A stretch of DNA of 64,000 nucleotides from Physcia stellaris (GCA_018902385.1 JABSSW010000035.1:310001-374000), one strand, 5' to 3'. Shown: positions 11,799 to 23,730, counted from the stretch's first letter. Numbers and translations are program-made. Notes: generated from the sequence alone by a model not told the origin.

Positions 11799-12861
11799 AT
11801 GGAGAAGTACTCACAGTACAGAGATCGTGGTTGGTATGTTTCAGTCGTTGCGTGTACAGAGTACTGACAGTTATAGGCTCAGGAATCGCGCCATTCTTTC
11901 CAATACAGACACACCCTTCAGGACTCTATCTTCCTGTCCACTGTTTCCTCTTTCTGTTTCGGCTTCCAATATTGATGACATTCACTTTTACTTATTTCAC
12001 GGTCCTCCAATGGTTGCCAATAGGATCTTTAGGAAAGAAAGCCTCACTGTGGGCAATATTAGGTGTACCGAGTATATGGTGGATTGACTTGCAAATCGAT
12101 GGGGTTAAGAAAGGGTGAGTCGGCACTGTGCAATTCCAACTAGGTACTAACCTCGAGACTCCAGATCCCTGGCCAAACACCATCAAGCACGGCTTCCTCA
12201 ACCAGGATCTATCATCGTTTCTTCCCATACATCACCAATCGATTCTTTGTATCTAGCCGCCATTTTCGACCCAATATTTACAGCGTCCTATCCATCGACA
12301 CGTCTTGTCCACCGCATCTCACTGATACAGTCCATATTTCGTGCCTTCCAGTATCCACAACACGATCCTCCCTCAGACGCAAAACTCGTTGAAATCCGGG
12401 CTATACTGCGGCAAAACCCAGATAGAGTGGTTGTTGTCTTTCCAGAATGCACAACGACAAATGGGCGAGGAATATTGCCTTTTAGCAGCTCCTTGTTAAC
12501 CGCTCCGGCTAATGCGAAAATATTCCCGATCAGCTTAAGGTACACTCCTCCGGACATCACCACCCCAGTACCGGGCACATACTTCGCCTTCCTCTGGAAT
12601 CTGCTCAGCAAGCCGACGCATTGCATCCGCGTGCGTATAGCGGAAAGTGTCTACAATACGACGCAGTCAGACGACACCGCAAGCAGCACAGATACATTGT
12701 TGGAATCTGAAGATGGTGATAGCAGAAGCCTCGCAGAGACGAAGCTCTTATATAAAGTTGCAGAGGCTCTGGCACGGCTAGGAAAAGTCAAAAGGGTAGG
12801 ACTCAACACCAAAGATAAAGAAGGCTTCATCAAATTGTGGACAAAGCAGCGCAAGCAGTGA
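11799..12861 (+). CDS. Lysophospholipid acyltransferase, Loa1/Vps66-like
   Basis: The spliced gene join(11799..11829, 11877..12114, 12165..12861) gives 321 residues beginning MEKYSQYRDRGSGIAPFFPI, characteristic of fungal proteins related to yeast Loa1/Vps66, a lysophosphatidic acid:oleoyl-CoA acyltransferase of ER and lipid droplets. A hydrophobic segment lies near residues 28-60 (CFLFLFRLPILMTFTFTYFTV). The catalytic HX4D box is HTSPID (H111 to D116), created in part by the second splice, and the second block is VVVFPECTTTNGRGILPF. The first donor (GTTGGT) is weak but is the only one that keeps the conserved GSGIAPF in frame. Enzymatic specificity is inferred from the family. With tafazzin it makes two glycerolipid acyltransferases within 10 kb; nothing else suggests they are co-regulated. 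Confidence 0.85.
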
Positions 12862-14012
12862 GGCAATTCAATTCGCGGCGCATAGCAGACCAGCTTTTCT
12901 AGCACGGAGCCTTTGGTACGATACCATCCCTTTCTAAGGAAACCGGTCCAGCCAACATCGCTTCTGTCTCACAGATAGCACATTGTAACTGCCGTGGAAG
13001 ACCCGAGACCTAGCGATTACAGTTCCTATCGGCCGCGATCGTCCTCCCAAGTAGCTCACATCCACTTGGTAGTTGATGCACTGGTGATGAGTGGCATACT
13101 TTTGTTTAGCGCCTGGAGGTCGCCTGAAGGCCACTGCCGGAGGACTGCTCCAAACATATTCTGACGTACGGGGACCTCGTTTTGGTAGCGGCCTGGAGGC
13201 CTAACGAATACGATAGTGTGCCACATCAGCACCAGCCAATGCATGGGATATCCGGACCCACTCTCTACACATACCAGTATTACTCTATTAATCAGATGAA
13301 ATCTTTGCTGGTAACGACTGCCTTCAGCATGGTTTTTTTCAGTCCCGGCCTTTGAAGAAATGGATGATTACGGATCATCCGTATTGGCTATGGTTATCTC
13401 AATACACAGTATGTTTTCAGTCTCCCCTTTTCAATACGTAAGCTCTGGGGTTGCTAACTGATAATATTTACGTAGTATAGCTCAGCCTGAAGTTAGAAGT
13501 CACCCACCATGTCATCCACAAATCGTGGCAGAAGCCATTCTGCGAGTGACTGCGGTGAGCTTTCGTGCTAAGTCTAAAGAGGGATTTACAGAACGTCATC
13601 AGGATAGGGAATGACGAAGTTGCATTTCTTTTTTTACACCTTGGATGACCATGGATATTAGCGGGCCACAAAATTACGGAGATGTGCGGTGGAAATATCG
13701 ATGATGTAAAGAACTGTCCAGAACAATGAACGCTATTCTAACATTCCCATTTCTTCGGACTTCATCCACAAATCGATTGAACTCCAGTCGGCATGCTTTT
13801 GTCTCGCTGGTAGACAATTGGAAACCTAGCCGGACAGCAAGAAAACGTGTCATTCCGCAAACAGCATCCAGGTCGAGGAGGACTTAAATACTTCAGTTAT
13901 TCTCTTCCACTTCTGCCTAGCTTGAAATCCGTCACCTCTTGTGCCCATTATTGGAGCTTGCATATTCTCGTCTTATTGAATCGTTCGGAGCGTCGAACGC
14001 CCCAATTCTCAA
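12862..14012. other. Intergenic region with weak fold-back repeat
   Basis: About 1.15 kb without a recognisable gene. It holds an imperfect inverted repeat (described separately) and a short perfect hairpin near 13,360-13,380 (GGATGAT..ATCATCC). I see no RNA gene. Confidence 0.4.
13072..13244. repeat. Imperfect inverted repeat, about 50-bp arms
   Basis: The arm at about 13,076-13,125 (GATGCACTGGTG ... GCGCCTGGAGG) resembles the reverse complement of about 13,188-13,244 (GCATTGGCTGGTGCTGATG ... GGCCTCCAGG), with gaps. Arms and loop could be a decayed miniature transposon or simply a chance fold-back. I found no clear target-site duplication. Confidence 0.3.
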
Positions 14013-14754
14013 ATGATGGCTTTGAGGAAGTTTGCCCTTTTTGCGTTGGCAGCATATGCTACGGCTACACCCACGCCCGAACCGCATCTGTTCGAGCGTA
14101 CTACATCTCAAAATCAAGTTGCCAACGTGCGGTTCGCCATTGCAACCCAGAAAAACCCGCCTCGCTGACTTCTTCAGTTTGACGATCTAAAGCCTGGTCC
14201 TGTAGCAGCGCTGAATACAGTTCGGGTGCCCTATAAGGGGATCAACTTCACCGACTTTGTTTTCCAGAGTGCCGGTACGGCAGGTCTTCTCCAGGGCGTA
14301 GTTCCGCAATCGGGCACTATTTACATCGCCAATGGACCGCTGAGTCCAAGTCGTACCCCGGGTCTGTCCTTGAGAGGGACGAACACCAAAAAGTTTGACC
14401 TCCAGTCTTTCTACTATGGTTGCGTCGATTCGACGGAGCTCGAGGAGGTGCAACTCGCGACGGCCTGCACTTTCAGCGTTTCTGGTGTGAAGGCTGGGAC
14501 TGGCAAAGCTGTGGATCCTGTTACGTTCAAGTTTACACCTAACAGTAAGACTGCAGCTGCGATGCAAGAGGCCAGTTTCTTTGGCTCTACCTTCAGTGGC
14601 CTACAGTCAGCTACCATACAGCTCCTGTCATCCGATGTCACGGTACGTAGTTGCGTCTTACACCTGTAGGGTAACGATTGACTGACGCGAAAGGGATCAG
14701 GTACCCCTTACGGTGTTTCTAGGCGACACATTCAAGTATGTACTCTACTATTGA
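14013..14754 (+). CDS. Small secreted protein of unknown function
   Basis: The spliced gene join(14013..14117, 14178..14642, 14701..14754) encodes 207 residues. The N-terminus MMALRKFALFALAAYATA is a clear secretion signal (basic, hydrophobic core, small residues before the cut), followed by a Pro/Thr segment. Both introns have sound ends (GTTGCC..CAG, GTACGT..CAG) and keep one frame to the stop. The mature part is rich in Gly, Ser and Thr with beta-strand-like alternation (YYGCVDSTELEEVQLATACTF, then GSTFSGLQSATIQLL) and ends TVFLGDTFKYVLYY. Two cysteines could form one disulphide. I do not recognise a catalytic motif. Such proteins are common among cell-wall or host-interaction secretomes in Pezizomycotina, but no role can be assigned from sequence alone. 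Confidence 0.75.
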
Positions 14755-15307
14755 TCGTCGAATCTTCTTTGTGAACACGATGGAAGATCTAGAAGGATGT
14801 AAGCTTGCCCATTAAAAAAAGAGCCTGTAAAAAGGATCTCGATTGGACATCGATGATCTCAAAAGTTCAACTGCAGACTTTCCAATAGATAGCGATACTT
14901 TGGATCATGAACCGCTGTCGATCATTGGTTGTGACACAATCTTCAGGAGATACTCATGTATGAAGTCATCCCCTCTACAAAGCACAATATTGCAAGCTTT
15001 TTCGGTCCGAGTCCCGTATATTATTACGTCCTTCAATTGCAAAGTTGAGATAACGATGGCGAATTGAGCTGTATAGGATTGAGAGGGTCAAGGATCGCTA
15101 AACTTTTAGGGTTGTCATTGTGAAAGGCAAGTGCCGGTGGGGATTCCGAGTAGCCAGAAGTAGATTAGTGGCAAACTCGACCAAGCTCACAAAGTCACAA
15201 AGAAAGTACTACGTACCTATTTCTGTACGAACGACAGTTGCAGTTGCGCCGTCATCGACAAGACAGTCTCACCTCACAAGTACCTTCATTGATGAGCGCA
15301 CAAGAAT
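14755..15307. other. Intergenic, upstream of coronin
   Basis: 553 bases containing the 3' end of the secreted-protein transcript and the coronin promoter. Only short, unconvincing frames are present. Confidence 0.45.
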
Positions 15308-17636
15308 ATGGCAGGACGTTTTGTCCGTTCGTCGAAATATCGTAAGCATCTACCTGTAGTAGGTTTGGGCACTTGGACTTATGCGCAACCATCAGGGCAT
15401 GTCTTCGGCAGGCCGACTAGAAAGGTGTGCATCTCTCGTGGAGATCATACACGGCATCATGCTTAGAGCTAAGCGACTCGTCAGGAACAATGCTACGACA
15501 ATATCCGAATCTCCAAGAACGCTTGGGACACCAACCTCGTCAAGGTAATTGACATGCGCTCCCAGTAGGTAGACAACAATTCTGAATATCCTCCAGGCAA
15601 ATCCGCACTACTTGTCCGTCAACTGGGAGGCTAGTGGAGGAGGCGCATTTGCCGTAATACCACTCAATGAGACCGGCCGATTACCAGAGCAGCTGCCTTT
15701 GTTCAGGGGTCACACATCAGTGGTTCTAGATACCGACTGGTAGGTAAATGGACCAATGGGCCGTCTGGCAAAGCTGGGGTAACCGAGGGGTGCATAGGAG
15801 CCCCTTTGATGACTCTTTAGTCGCTTCAGGTTCGGACGACGGCAAGGTGAAGTTGAAATGTGCTTAACGCAGGAATACGTGCTCATAGGAATAGGCTTTC
15901 ATTTGGAGAGTCCCTGATGGATTCTCTTTACGCACGGAAGAGGGTGAAGAACCGAAGGACGTTGCACCGCTCCAAAAGCTCACCGGCCACTCAAGGTAAC
16001 TCACGTCTGTAAATGCTATGATCGCAATGGCTAATTGTTGGATAGAAAGGTTGGGCATGTATTGTTCAACCCCGCTGCGGAGAGTGTCCTTGCAACCTCG
16101 TCAGGAGATTATACAATCAAGATCTGGGACGTCGAAGCTGGTTCCCCTAAACTCACCCTAAAGCACACAGACATTGTCCAATCCTTATCATGGAGCGCCA
16201 ACGGCGCTTTAATGGTCACCACATCGCGCGACAAGAAGCTCCGGATATGGGACGTCCGACAAGAGAAGCCTGCACAAGTTGCCCCGGGTCATGCTGGAGC
16301 TAAAAGTAGTCGGGTGACCTGGATGGGCGAACACGATAGAGTAGCAACAACTGGCTTTTCTAAGATGAGCGATCGGCAACTTGGACTGTGGGATATACGC
16401 CAACTCTCGGAGCCATCTGGAGGCTTTCAGATGTTAGATTCCATATCCGGTGTATGTATGCCATTCTGGGACGATGGTACGCAATGCCTCTACCTTGCCG
16501 GCAAGGGCGATGGCAACATTCGGTACTTTGAGTACGAGAACGACAAGTTCGAGTATCTTTCGCAATACCAATCTTCTGAGCCTCAGCGCGGTATCGCATT
16601 CCTTCCCAAACGCGGTGTGAACATGCATGAAAATGAAGTCATGCGCGCTTTCAAGACGGGTGAGTATTTCTGCAGCTTTACTCTCTCCTTTCGGGCTTAC
16701 ATAGACACGAGATACGCGCGGGGCATTTGCATGACTCACTGCCTAATAGTGGAATGCTGATTCTGGACTCATCAATAGTAAACGACTCATATATAGAGCC
16801 TATCTCATTCGTCGTTCCCCGCCGCGCCGAGGTCTTCCAGGATGATATTTATCCACCAACTGTTGGAAGCAAGCCAGCTGTCTCTGGTCACGAGTACTTT
16901 GACGGAAAAGACGGCGTGCCACCGAAGATCGATCTAGCTAGTGTATACGCTGGAGAAGAGCCTACGGAAGTCCCATCAGATTACAAGCCACCGGTGCAAC
17001 CCACCCTCCAAAGCACCCGAACCACTCAAAAAAGCGCCCGAACCTGTACCCGAACCAGCACAACCCTCTCCAGCCTTACGTGGCCCACCGCCGTCAATGA
17101 AGGAACAGACCAGCTCAATCGCAGATCTAGCCTCCAAATATACCGACAAGGACGAGGAGGATGAGGAGTCACATGACGATGACACTTCCAGCTTCGAAGA
17201 GGTCTCCAAACCCATCGAACGCCATGCCCCTCCCGTGAGCCAACCCGTCGAGAAGAGCGAACCGGTAGCCATAGCTAAAGGCCTCTCATCGAGCCAGCCC
17301 TCTCCTACCAAAACTCAAGCAACTCCGACACTTCCATCACAGCCCGCTTCGACGGTATCTGCAACCCCCGCGCTCCGTTCTTCACCGGCAACTTCTTCGT
17401 CTACAGCCTCCCCCTCGTCAAGCGAACCGTTGCAAGGCTACCTGAAGGAAATCAAATCGTTGCTGGAGCAGCAGAATGCGACGATGACGGCTCAGAGCGA
17501 GAAGATCGTCCAATTGACGAGGGAGGTAGATACGCTGAAGATGGCTGTTGGATCGAGAGATGGGGATGGAGAAAAAGACGCTCGGATCAAAGCTCTGGAA
17601 AGGGAAGTCGAGGGTTTGAAGGGGATGGGTGACTAG
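15308..17636 (+). CDS. Coronin (actin-binding WD40 protein), one frameshift
   Basis: Exons are 15308..15341, 15396..15424, 15485..15544, 15597..15739, 15798..15846, 15895..15995, 16046..16659 and 16779..17636, about 628 residues after a one-base correction. The N-terminus MAGRFVRSSKYRHVFGRPTRKE and the string NAWDTNLVKANPHYLSVNWE are coronin signatures. WD repeats follow (GHTSVVLDTDW, GSDDGKAFIWRVPDG, SGDYTIKIWDVE, SRDKKLRIWDVR), then the coronin-specific extension (NDSYIEPISFVVPRR). A Pro-rich acidic linker leads to a C-terminal coiled coil (LTREVDTLKMAV) for oligomerisation. Coronin binds F-actin and regulates Arp2/3 at cortical patches. In the linker the frame shifts by +1 between about 16,990 and 17,010 (DYKPP in one frame, SKAPEP in the next); no legal intron explains it without deleting conserved residues. 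It is the last gene before the AT-rich block. Confidence 0.92.
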
Positions 17637-18200
17637 CTTGGGTACTCTGTAGTGTAGTTTCATTGGGCTGGAGTTTTGGTTATTCATACTCTGGTAGGTT
17701 GACTTTCCTCCATAGATGTAGGTAGCTAGACATGGCGCGGATAAATCACATGAAGCATGAAACAGAGAGTAAAATGTATGTGTTCATCTCTCATCCCAGG
17801 TAGCTAGAAATCGATCGCTCCAAGGAGAGACATTATCCAGAACCTCAGAACTCCAACACGCCCACCCGGCTTTCACCCAGATCTATATACCAGAAACACA
17901 CGCCATAGGAAGCCCTGGTCTTACTGTTTGAAAGTAGTAAAACAAGCCTTCCGCGCCCATTCGCTTCTCCCTTCTCTCCAACAGGTTTCTTTGGCGGGGG
18001 CATTAGAATTGGAAGAGGCTGATAGATATATACTGAAATCGATCATTGATTATACTCTACTAAAGTACTTACTGGCATGAGCCATCTTTGAACATATACG
18101 CTCCGTACCTGAAAATCTATGCCAAGCATTCACCGCAGTCGAAAAACCCTTCTCCCACATCAAGCACACCTTTCCACAATTCTCACAGCAACTCTCGAAG
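17637..18200. other. Intergenic, coronin 3' side to AT-block edge
   Basis: 564 bases of normal composition with no recognised gene. Composition collapses to AT-rich DNA at about 18,190-18,240. Confidence 0.45.
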
Positions 18201-18528
18201 AAAAAAACACATTTCATTATAATGCATAATAAGAGTGACTATTTTTAGCGAAGTAATTTTCGGAGTACTGATTTGTGTGTTTCAGAAATAATCGAAAAAC
18301 CGAAGTCTTAAAAACAATTGAATTTTAAACAAAATCAATTTTTTACAAATTTAAGTAATATGATTCAACAAACGTAAATTCTTATTCACAAGAAATTGAT
18401 CAAATTTCTTGCTTTGAAAAAATTCGTCTGCTTGAAATTCTAATGTAAAATACAAAATATTCATTCATTCATCAAATTCCAAATGCTTTCTAACGTTTCG
18501 TCTATAATTCAATTTCGTTTTGATCGAT

Positions 18529-18656
18529 GAACAACATAACTTTTGCAATCGTCAAAATCGAAATGATCTCAAATTAAATCTGATTTTTTCAACTGCTCAA
18601 ATTTCATTCAAATTTGATTTTCGAAACAACATGACTTTTGCAATCGTCAAAGTCGA
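18529..18656. repeat. Short direct duplication, about 30 bp
   Basis: A segment starting AACAACATAACTTTTGC near 18,530 recurs as AACAACATGACTTTTGC near 18,625, about 95 bases apart, with only transition differences. It may be part of a longer eroded repeat. Confidence 0.5.
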
Positions 18657-20530
18657 CATGATATTATTACAAAAACTGAATCATTCTCGATCGATTAAGC
18701 ATTTTGTGTTTTCGTCTTTTTGTTTTGATTCAAAAACTCAAAAACGATTGCATTTTCTTGATCAATTTTTGTATTTTATTCGTCTTGATTCGAATATTCG
18801 TCAAAATTTCATGATCACGTATTATCGATGTATTATGATTGACTATCAAGACATTACAACGTTTAACGAAAAAAAACGCGTTCGATTTGTCATTTTTTTG
18901 AATTTGAATATCATCGAGTGTCTGATTGTTTTGAATTGTTCGATTTTTCGAATCGTGTTTTGAAAAAAGAAATCAACAGCAAATGCAAAATTGTAATTTC
19001 GTTGTTTGTTTTGAATAATCACGAAAAACGTGCGTTGCTGAATTGCGAAATATTGAACGTTCAAAACACGCGAATAATATTTTCCGACGAAATTGCACAT
19101 TTGAAATGCAAAAATAATGTTGAAATAAACTGTTTCGACGACGAGTGAATGATCGAAAACGTTGAAAAAATTGTTTGTAAAAATGAACTCGTTTTTCTCA
19201 AAAATGTTGATCACAATTTTTCGCAATGAATTGCGAAATAATTATGTGCATGAATTTTTTTTTATTTTTTTGTGCTGATTACAAAATTCATTCGTCACTA
19301 ATTTTATTGTGATTTTCAAATTTTGAAATTTGATATCGTCGATGATCTTGTTTCGCGAACAAAAAAATTCAACATGCTTTTTCGTTCTTGAATCTTGAAT
19401 CGACGTTTTACATTTATGAATTGAATAATATGTGATCGATGTTGCTGAATAATAAAATGCAATCGACGCAATCGACTGATACGATATAATTGATGCTGTC
19501 GAATAATTCATGTTGATTGAAATTTCGATGCTGTGAATGATGTAATTAATGCGATCGCAAAAACAACACAATGAACAAAAATCGAATGAGAAAAAATGCA
19601 AAACGATTTGAAATTTTGAAAAACAATTTTGAATTGCGAATAATAATTTTTCTGAAACTGAATGTCAAAACGATATCGATGCTTTTGAATGTTCGAAAAC
19701 GTTTTGAAACAACAAATTTGTTTTTTTGTTCGTTGATCGATAATTTTCGAAACATCGTGAATTTGCTGAATTGCTTGTTTTAAATGTTTCAATCAAACAA
19801 TGAAAATGACATTGTCATCAAGCGAAACAAATTCTTGATGAATCGTAATATTTTTGTTGTCAATGTTCGCTTTTCGTTGCGCTGACAGTTTGCGCAATTG
19901 TTCGATGTTTCTCATCGACACAAAAATGAATCATGTTTTTTCAATTGCGAAACAAGCGAACTGTAATGAGAAAAACTATATTTTGATCGTGAATTTTCAA
20001 ATTGTGATTTTCAAAATCGTTTCAAATCATTCAACAAAACTATTCATTCAGTCTAACATCATATTCAATTTCTGCACAAAAGCAATTCTTTAACACAATG
20101 TTAAAATGTACGTTCAGAAAATTCATTAATGAACGATCATGTATTCAAATTTTTCGTCGTGTCTGAAATTTGCAACGACATGTTTTTACATAACATTCGA
20201 TTTCAATCAATTCATTTCGTGACGATCAAAACGCAACGCAAAACGTCGTTTTAACATTCATTAATTTCACAAATCAAGATTTCTTTATGCAAATTCTCAT
20301 CGCGTTGATTGCTCAACATTCTGAAACGAAAAACGAAAATACTCGATTTCGAAAAACGTCGCGTTGTTACGACTTTTTTGCAATCGCATCTGAGAAAACA
20401 TCAAATGCATTCGCGATATCGCTCATGATTTCAAAAATCATTTCAAATTTTGAAATACGTTGTGCACATTCGCGCATCATTCAAAAAGCATTTGTCTTCG
20501 ATCAAACATTGTCAATTGATGTAAAGAACA

Positions 20531-21415
20531 TGGCATCAGAAATGTATAACAAAAACAATAGTATGATTAAACTAATAACTGCAAAACTAATTGTCTTGCA
20601 AATCTCGCAATATATATTCGTTTTGTTTGTTGAATTGTACGAATTTTTGAATCTTTGCGCATGAATATTTAGTCGATATGCGATATGCATGTCGAATGAC
20701 TAATATGATGAAATTGATCGTCTCGTGAATTGATGTTTCGAATTTGCTTGATTTGAATTCTTGACAATCGAAATTCGACTCGCATTGTTTTGAATTTTGA
20801 ATTTTTTACACGCGTTTTCTTTTAAGCATCGAAGTTTCTTGAAATAACAAAATCACATCGAATCATTGTTGAAGTTGCAAACTTGCTGTAAGTTTTTTAT
20901 AATTTGAAAAATCGTTATAATCGCGATTTTCGCATCGAATTTTGAGCTTGAAAAAACACTGTAGTCGTGATTTTCGCATTCGAAATATCATTCATTTCGA
21001 TTCATATCAATCTGCGTTAAAAATCTGAAAATCATTTTCGTGAATGATTCAAAAAAAACATGATTTGATGATTTCATTGTTTGTCTGCTTTCAATATCGA
21101 AAATTTGATTTCGTACAATTCACAATTTTCGATTTGATGATTGACAACTGATTGAATGACAAAAAAATCGAATTCGAATTTTTCTTTATTTTTTTATTTT
21201 TTTATTTTTTACATCAGAATCGATGAATTGCTCGAAAAAATGATTAAACGCGAAAAACGTCGAATAAACGCGATCGCATTGAATATCAAATTTCGAAAAT
21301 CTCGTCGATTTTTTATTTTTTCACTTCACATTATTCAACGCTCAATTAGATCGAACAGCAGTTTCTGAAAATGTTTTTGACACGATTCAGTTTTTCATGC
21401 GTCGTAAATTTTAGA
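20531..21415 (-). mobile_element. Gypsy-family fragment: 3' LTR plus 3' internal end
   Basis: From TGGCATCAGAAATG to about 20,805 this matches the LTR of copy A, ending in TTTTTTACA. The next 550 bases match copy A 31,050-31,530, including the string GACACGATTCAGTTTTTCA. Homology stops at about 21,415, where the tandem array begins. Orientation is minus, like copy A. No coding domain remains in this fragment. Confidence 0.75.
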
Positions 21416-21444
21416 CAGTAAACAGCACAGAATGATGACATGAA

Positions 21445-22010
21445 ATCTGGAATGACTACTTTCGAGTCAATTGCTTCGTTAAAAAGATTATATTTGCAGA
21501 CGTCATGATACTGAACTGCTTTTCAATCAATTGTATCATCAGAAGATTGCATTCGTTTTGCTATTGATCTTCAAATATTTTTTCGTTGTACGACGTGTTC
21601 GAAATTTGATCGCGACATTGACATGATTATTCGAGTCAATTGTCTCGTCAAGAAAATTATATTTGCAGAACGTTGAACGCGTCATGATATTGAACTGTTT
21701 TCGAATCGATTGTATCATCAAAAGATGCATTCGTCGTGTTATTGATCTTCAAATATTTTTCGCTGCACGGCTTGCTCGAGACATGATCATTTATTCGTGT
21801 TTACAAGTCGTTGATCGCGTCGCAATGTTGACATGATTGTTTCGAATCAATTGTTTTATCAAATGAATTGCATTTACAAAATTTTTGAACGCGTCACGAT
21901 ATCGATGATTGTTCGAATCAATTGTATCGTCAAAAAATTTGCATTTGTTTGTCATCGACTTCGATACGTTTTTGTTGCATAATTTGATTTTGATTTGTTG
22001 TTAACGTCGA
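21445..22010. repeat. Tandem array, three diverged units of about 170-210 bp
   Basis: Three consecutive units start near 21,455, 21,625 and 21,835. Each has the order: GAGTCAATTG-type box, TTATATTTGCAGA-type box, CATGATA-type box, CAATTGTATCATCA-type box, ATTGATCTTCAAATA-type box, then a TTGACATGATT junction. Units differ mostly by transitions and small indels. No protein is evident. It could be a minisatellite or subrepeats inside a retroelement's non-coding end. Confidence 0.7.
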
Positions 22011-22474
22011 TATCTTATAAATTGATTCGTGAATTTTAGCGAAATTTTGACGAAACTCTTTTTTTTTTTTTTTAGTTTGAACTTCTTCAAGAAACAAGAC
22101 GACGTGTATATGACTATGTGATTAATTCATTTGTTTGATTATTTCGAATTTTGAATTATGCACAATTAACAGCATCGCGAATCTTTTCGCGTAATGTTTG
22201 CAAACTTGATTTATTTCGAAATTTGAAAAAATCTCAGCAGAACTTCGAGCGATGATATTCAATGATGTTCTGTATGATGTGTTATGTGCGAAATCTCGTC
22301 GATCATCTGCACATTTCATGCTTTATTTTTTGATAATTTGTTATGAAATTCACGTAAAGTTAATTCATATCAATGCTTATTGAATTGAAACGATAACTTA
22401 TCGTGTAAATTGAGATGAAATGCTTGATGCACATTTTCGATTCATGTTTGCATGTTTGAGTTCTGTCAAAATGT

Positions 22475-22815
22475 TTGCAACGATCTATATATTTTGCAAT
22501 TTACGATCGTTGTTTGCATGCTAAAATATGACGAAATGTTGTGTTTGATTCACGCATGTTTCGTAATTTCAATCTTTTTCGTATGTTTTAATTCGAACGA
22601 AATGTTTTTTCATTTGATCGTTATTTCGCTATCGATTTGCGCATTACATGTGAAAATGTAAAGAAGTTTTGACAAAATGTTTGCATCGATTTATATATTT
22701 CGCAATTTATGATTTCGTAATATTTTGCAATTCTTACATGCTCAGATTTTGTCGAGATATCTACAAGATGATCTATATATCTCGCAATTTTATGATCGTG
22801 TTTGCATGCTAAAAT
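22475..22815. repeat. Dispersed 45-bp motif, three copies
   Basis: A motif of the form TTGCA(A/T)CGAT(C/T)TATATATTT(T/C)GCAATTT recurs near 22,475, 22,680 and 22,765; two copies are followed by GATCGT..GTTTGCATGCTAAAAT. The copies differ mainly by transitions. Confidence 0.5.
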
Positions 22816-22890
22816 CGTGCTCGATGTTCGATGAATCATTTCGTTTTAAATTCGATCAATATATGTTCTGAGATGTTCTCATCAAAGTGC

Positions 22891-22947
22891 TCGATCAAAT
22901 GCGTTTCACATCGAAATGTTCGATCAAATGCGTTTCACATCGATGAT
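22891..22947. repeat. Two-copy tandem duplication, 29-bp unit
   Basis: TCGATCAAATGCGTTTCAC followed by ATCG occurs twice in tandem (22,891 and 22,920), nearly identical. Confidence 0.7.
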
Positions 22948-23584
22948 TCGATCAAGAATTGTTTTGCAATAACAACGTTTTCTTTAATGCCAATGCGAGC
23001 GTGATGTATCAGAAATAGTTAATTTTCGTTTCACAATTGCACACGAAACTTACGTTAATGAACGAATTCAGACATCGAAAATCGTCGTCATTGTTAAACA
23101 ACGAAATTGTCGCTTGTCAATAAACAATGAAACGTCATTGCTTATATCAGATTCTTGAATATGTTTTCGCGTAATCATCATGAAAATCGATTCGAAAATT
23201 GTTGCATTATTCAATATTACTGTATTCAACGAAAATCACGTCTGATGCATTTCGATGAACAAAAACGAAATCGTCGAAATCGCACGTCATTCGTTGTTAA
23301 AAATTCGAATTCGCAATTTTTCTTGAATATTCGAATTCGCGATATTTTTCGTGAAACTCGTATTCGAAAACGTATTCGTTTCATTGATTTGACTTTCGCA
23401 TGTTGCTTGAATCGCATCGAAATGATTTGAAAAATCATTATAGTCGTGATTTTCGCATTTAGCAAATTCGAATTAATCGAGACGTTTGCAAAAATCGTTG
23501 CAATCATGACATCAGATTGACGATTGTTTTCATTTCAAAATGACGATTGTTTCAGTCTCTTTTTCAGTAAAATCATCGAAACGA

Positions 23585-23730
23585 ACTGCTCGCATTGCGA
23601 AAGTTTCGTTGTCGAATCGATAACCAATGACGTGGTCGCTCATTGTGCTGACTGGGGTTTCGATGATAATATGACCGGAAATGACCTGTTGCGTTACAGA
23701 AGTCATCTTGGTAAAAAGCAGACTTATTGT
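23585..23730. other. Lightly mutated island inside the AT block
   Basis: About 145 bases with normal dinucleotides (GACTGGGG, GACCGGAA, GACCTG, ACAGAAG) between strongly mutated flanks. On the minus strand it reads as an open peptide of ordinary composition (TISLLFTKMTSVTQQVISGH). I do not recognise the product. It may be a late insertion, or unique DNA never recognised as a repeat. Confidence 0.4.
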
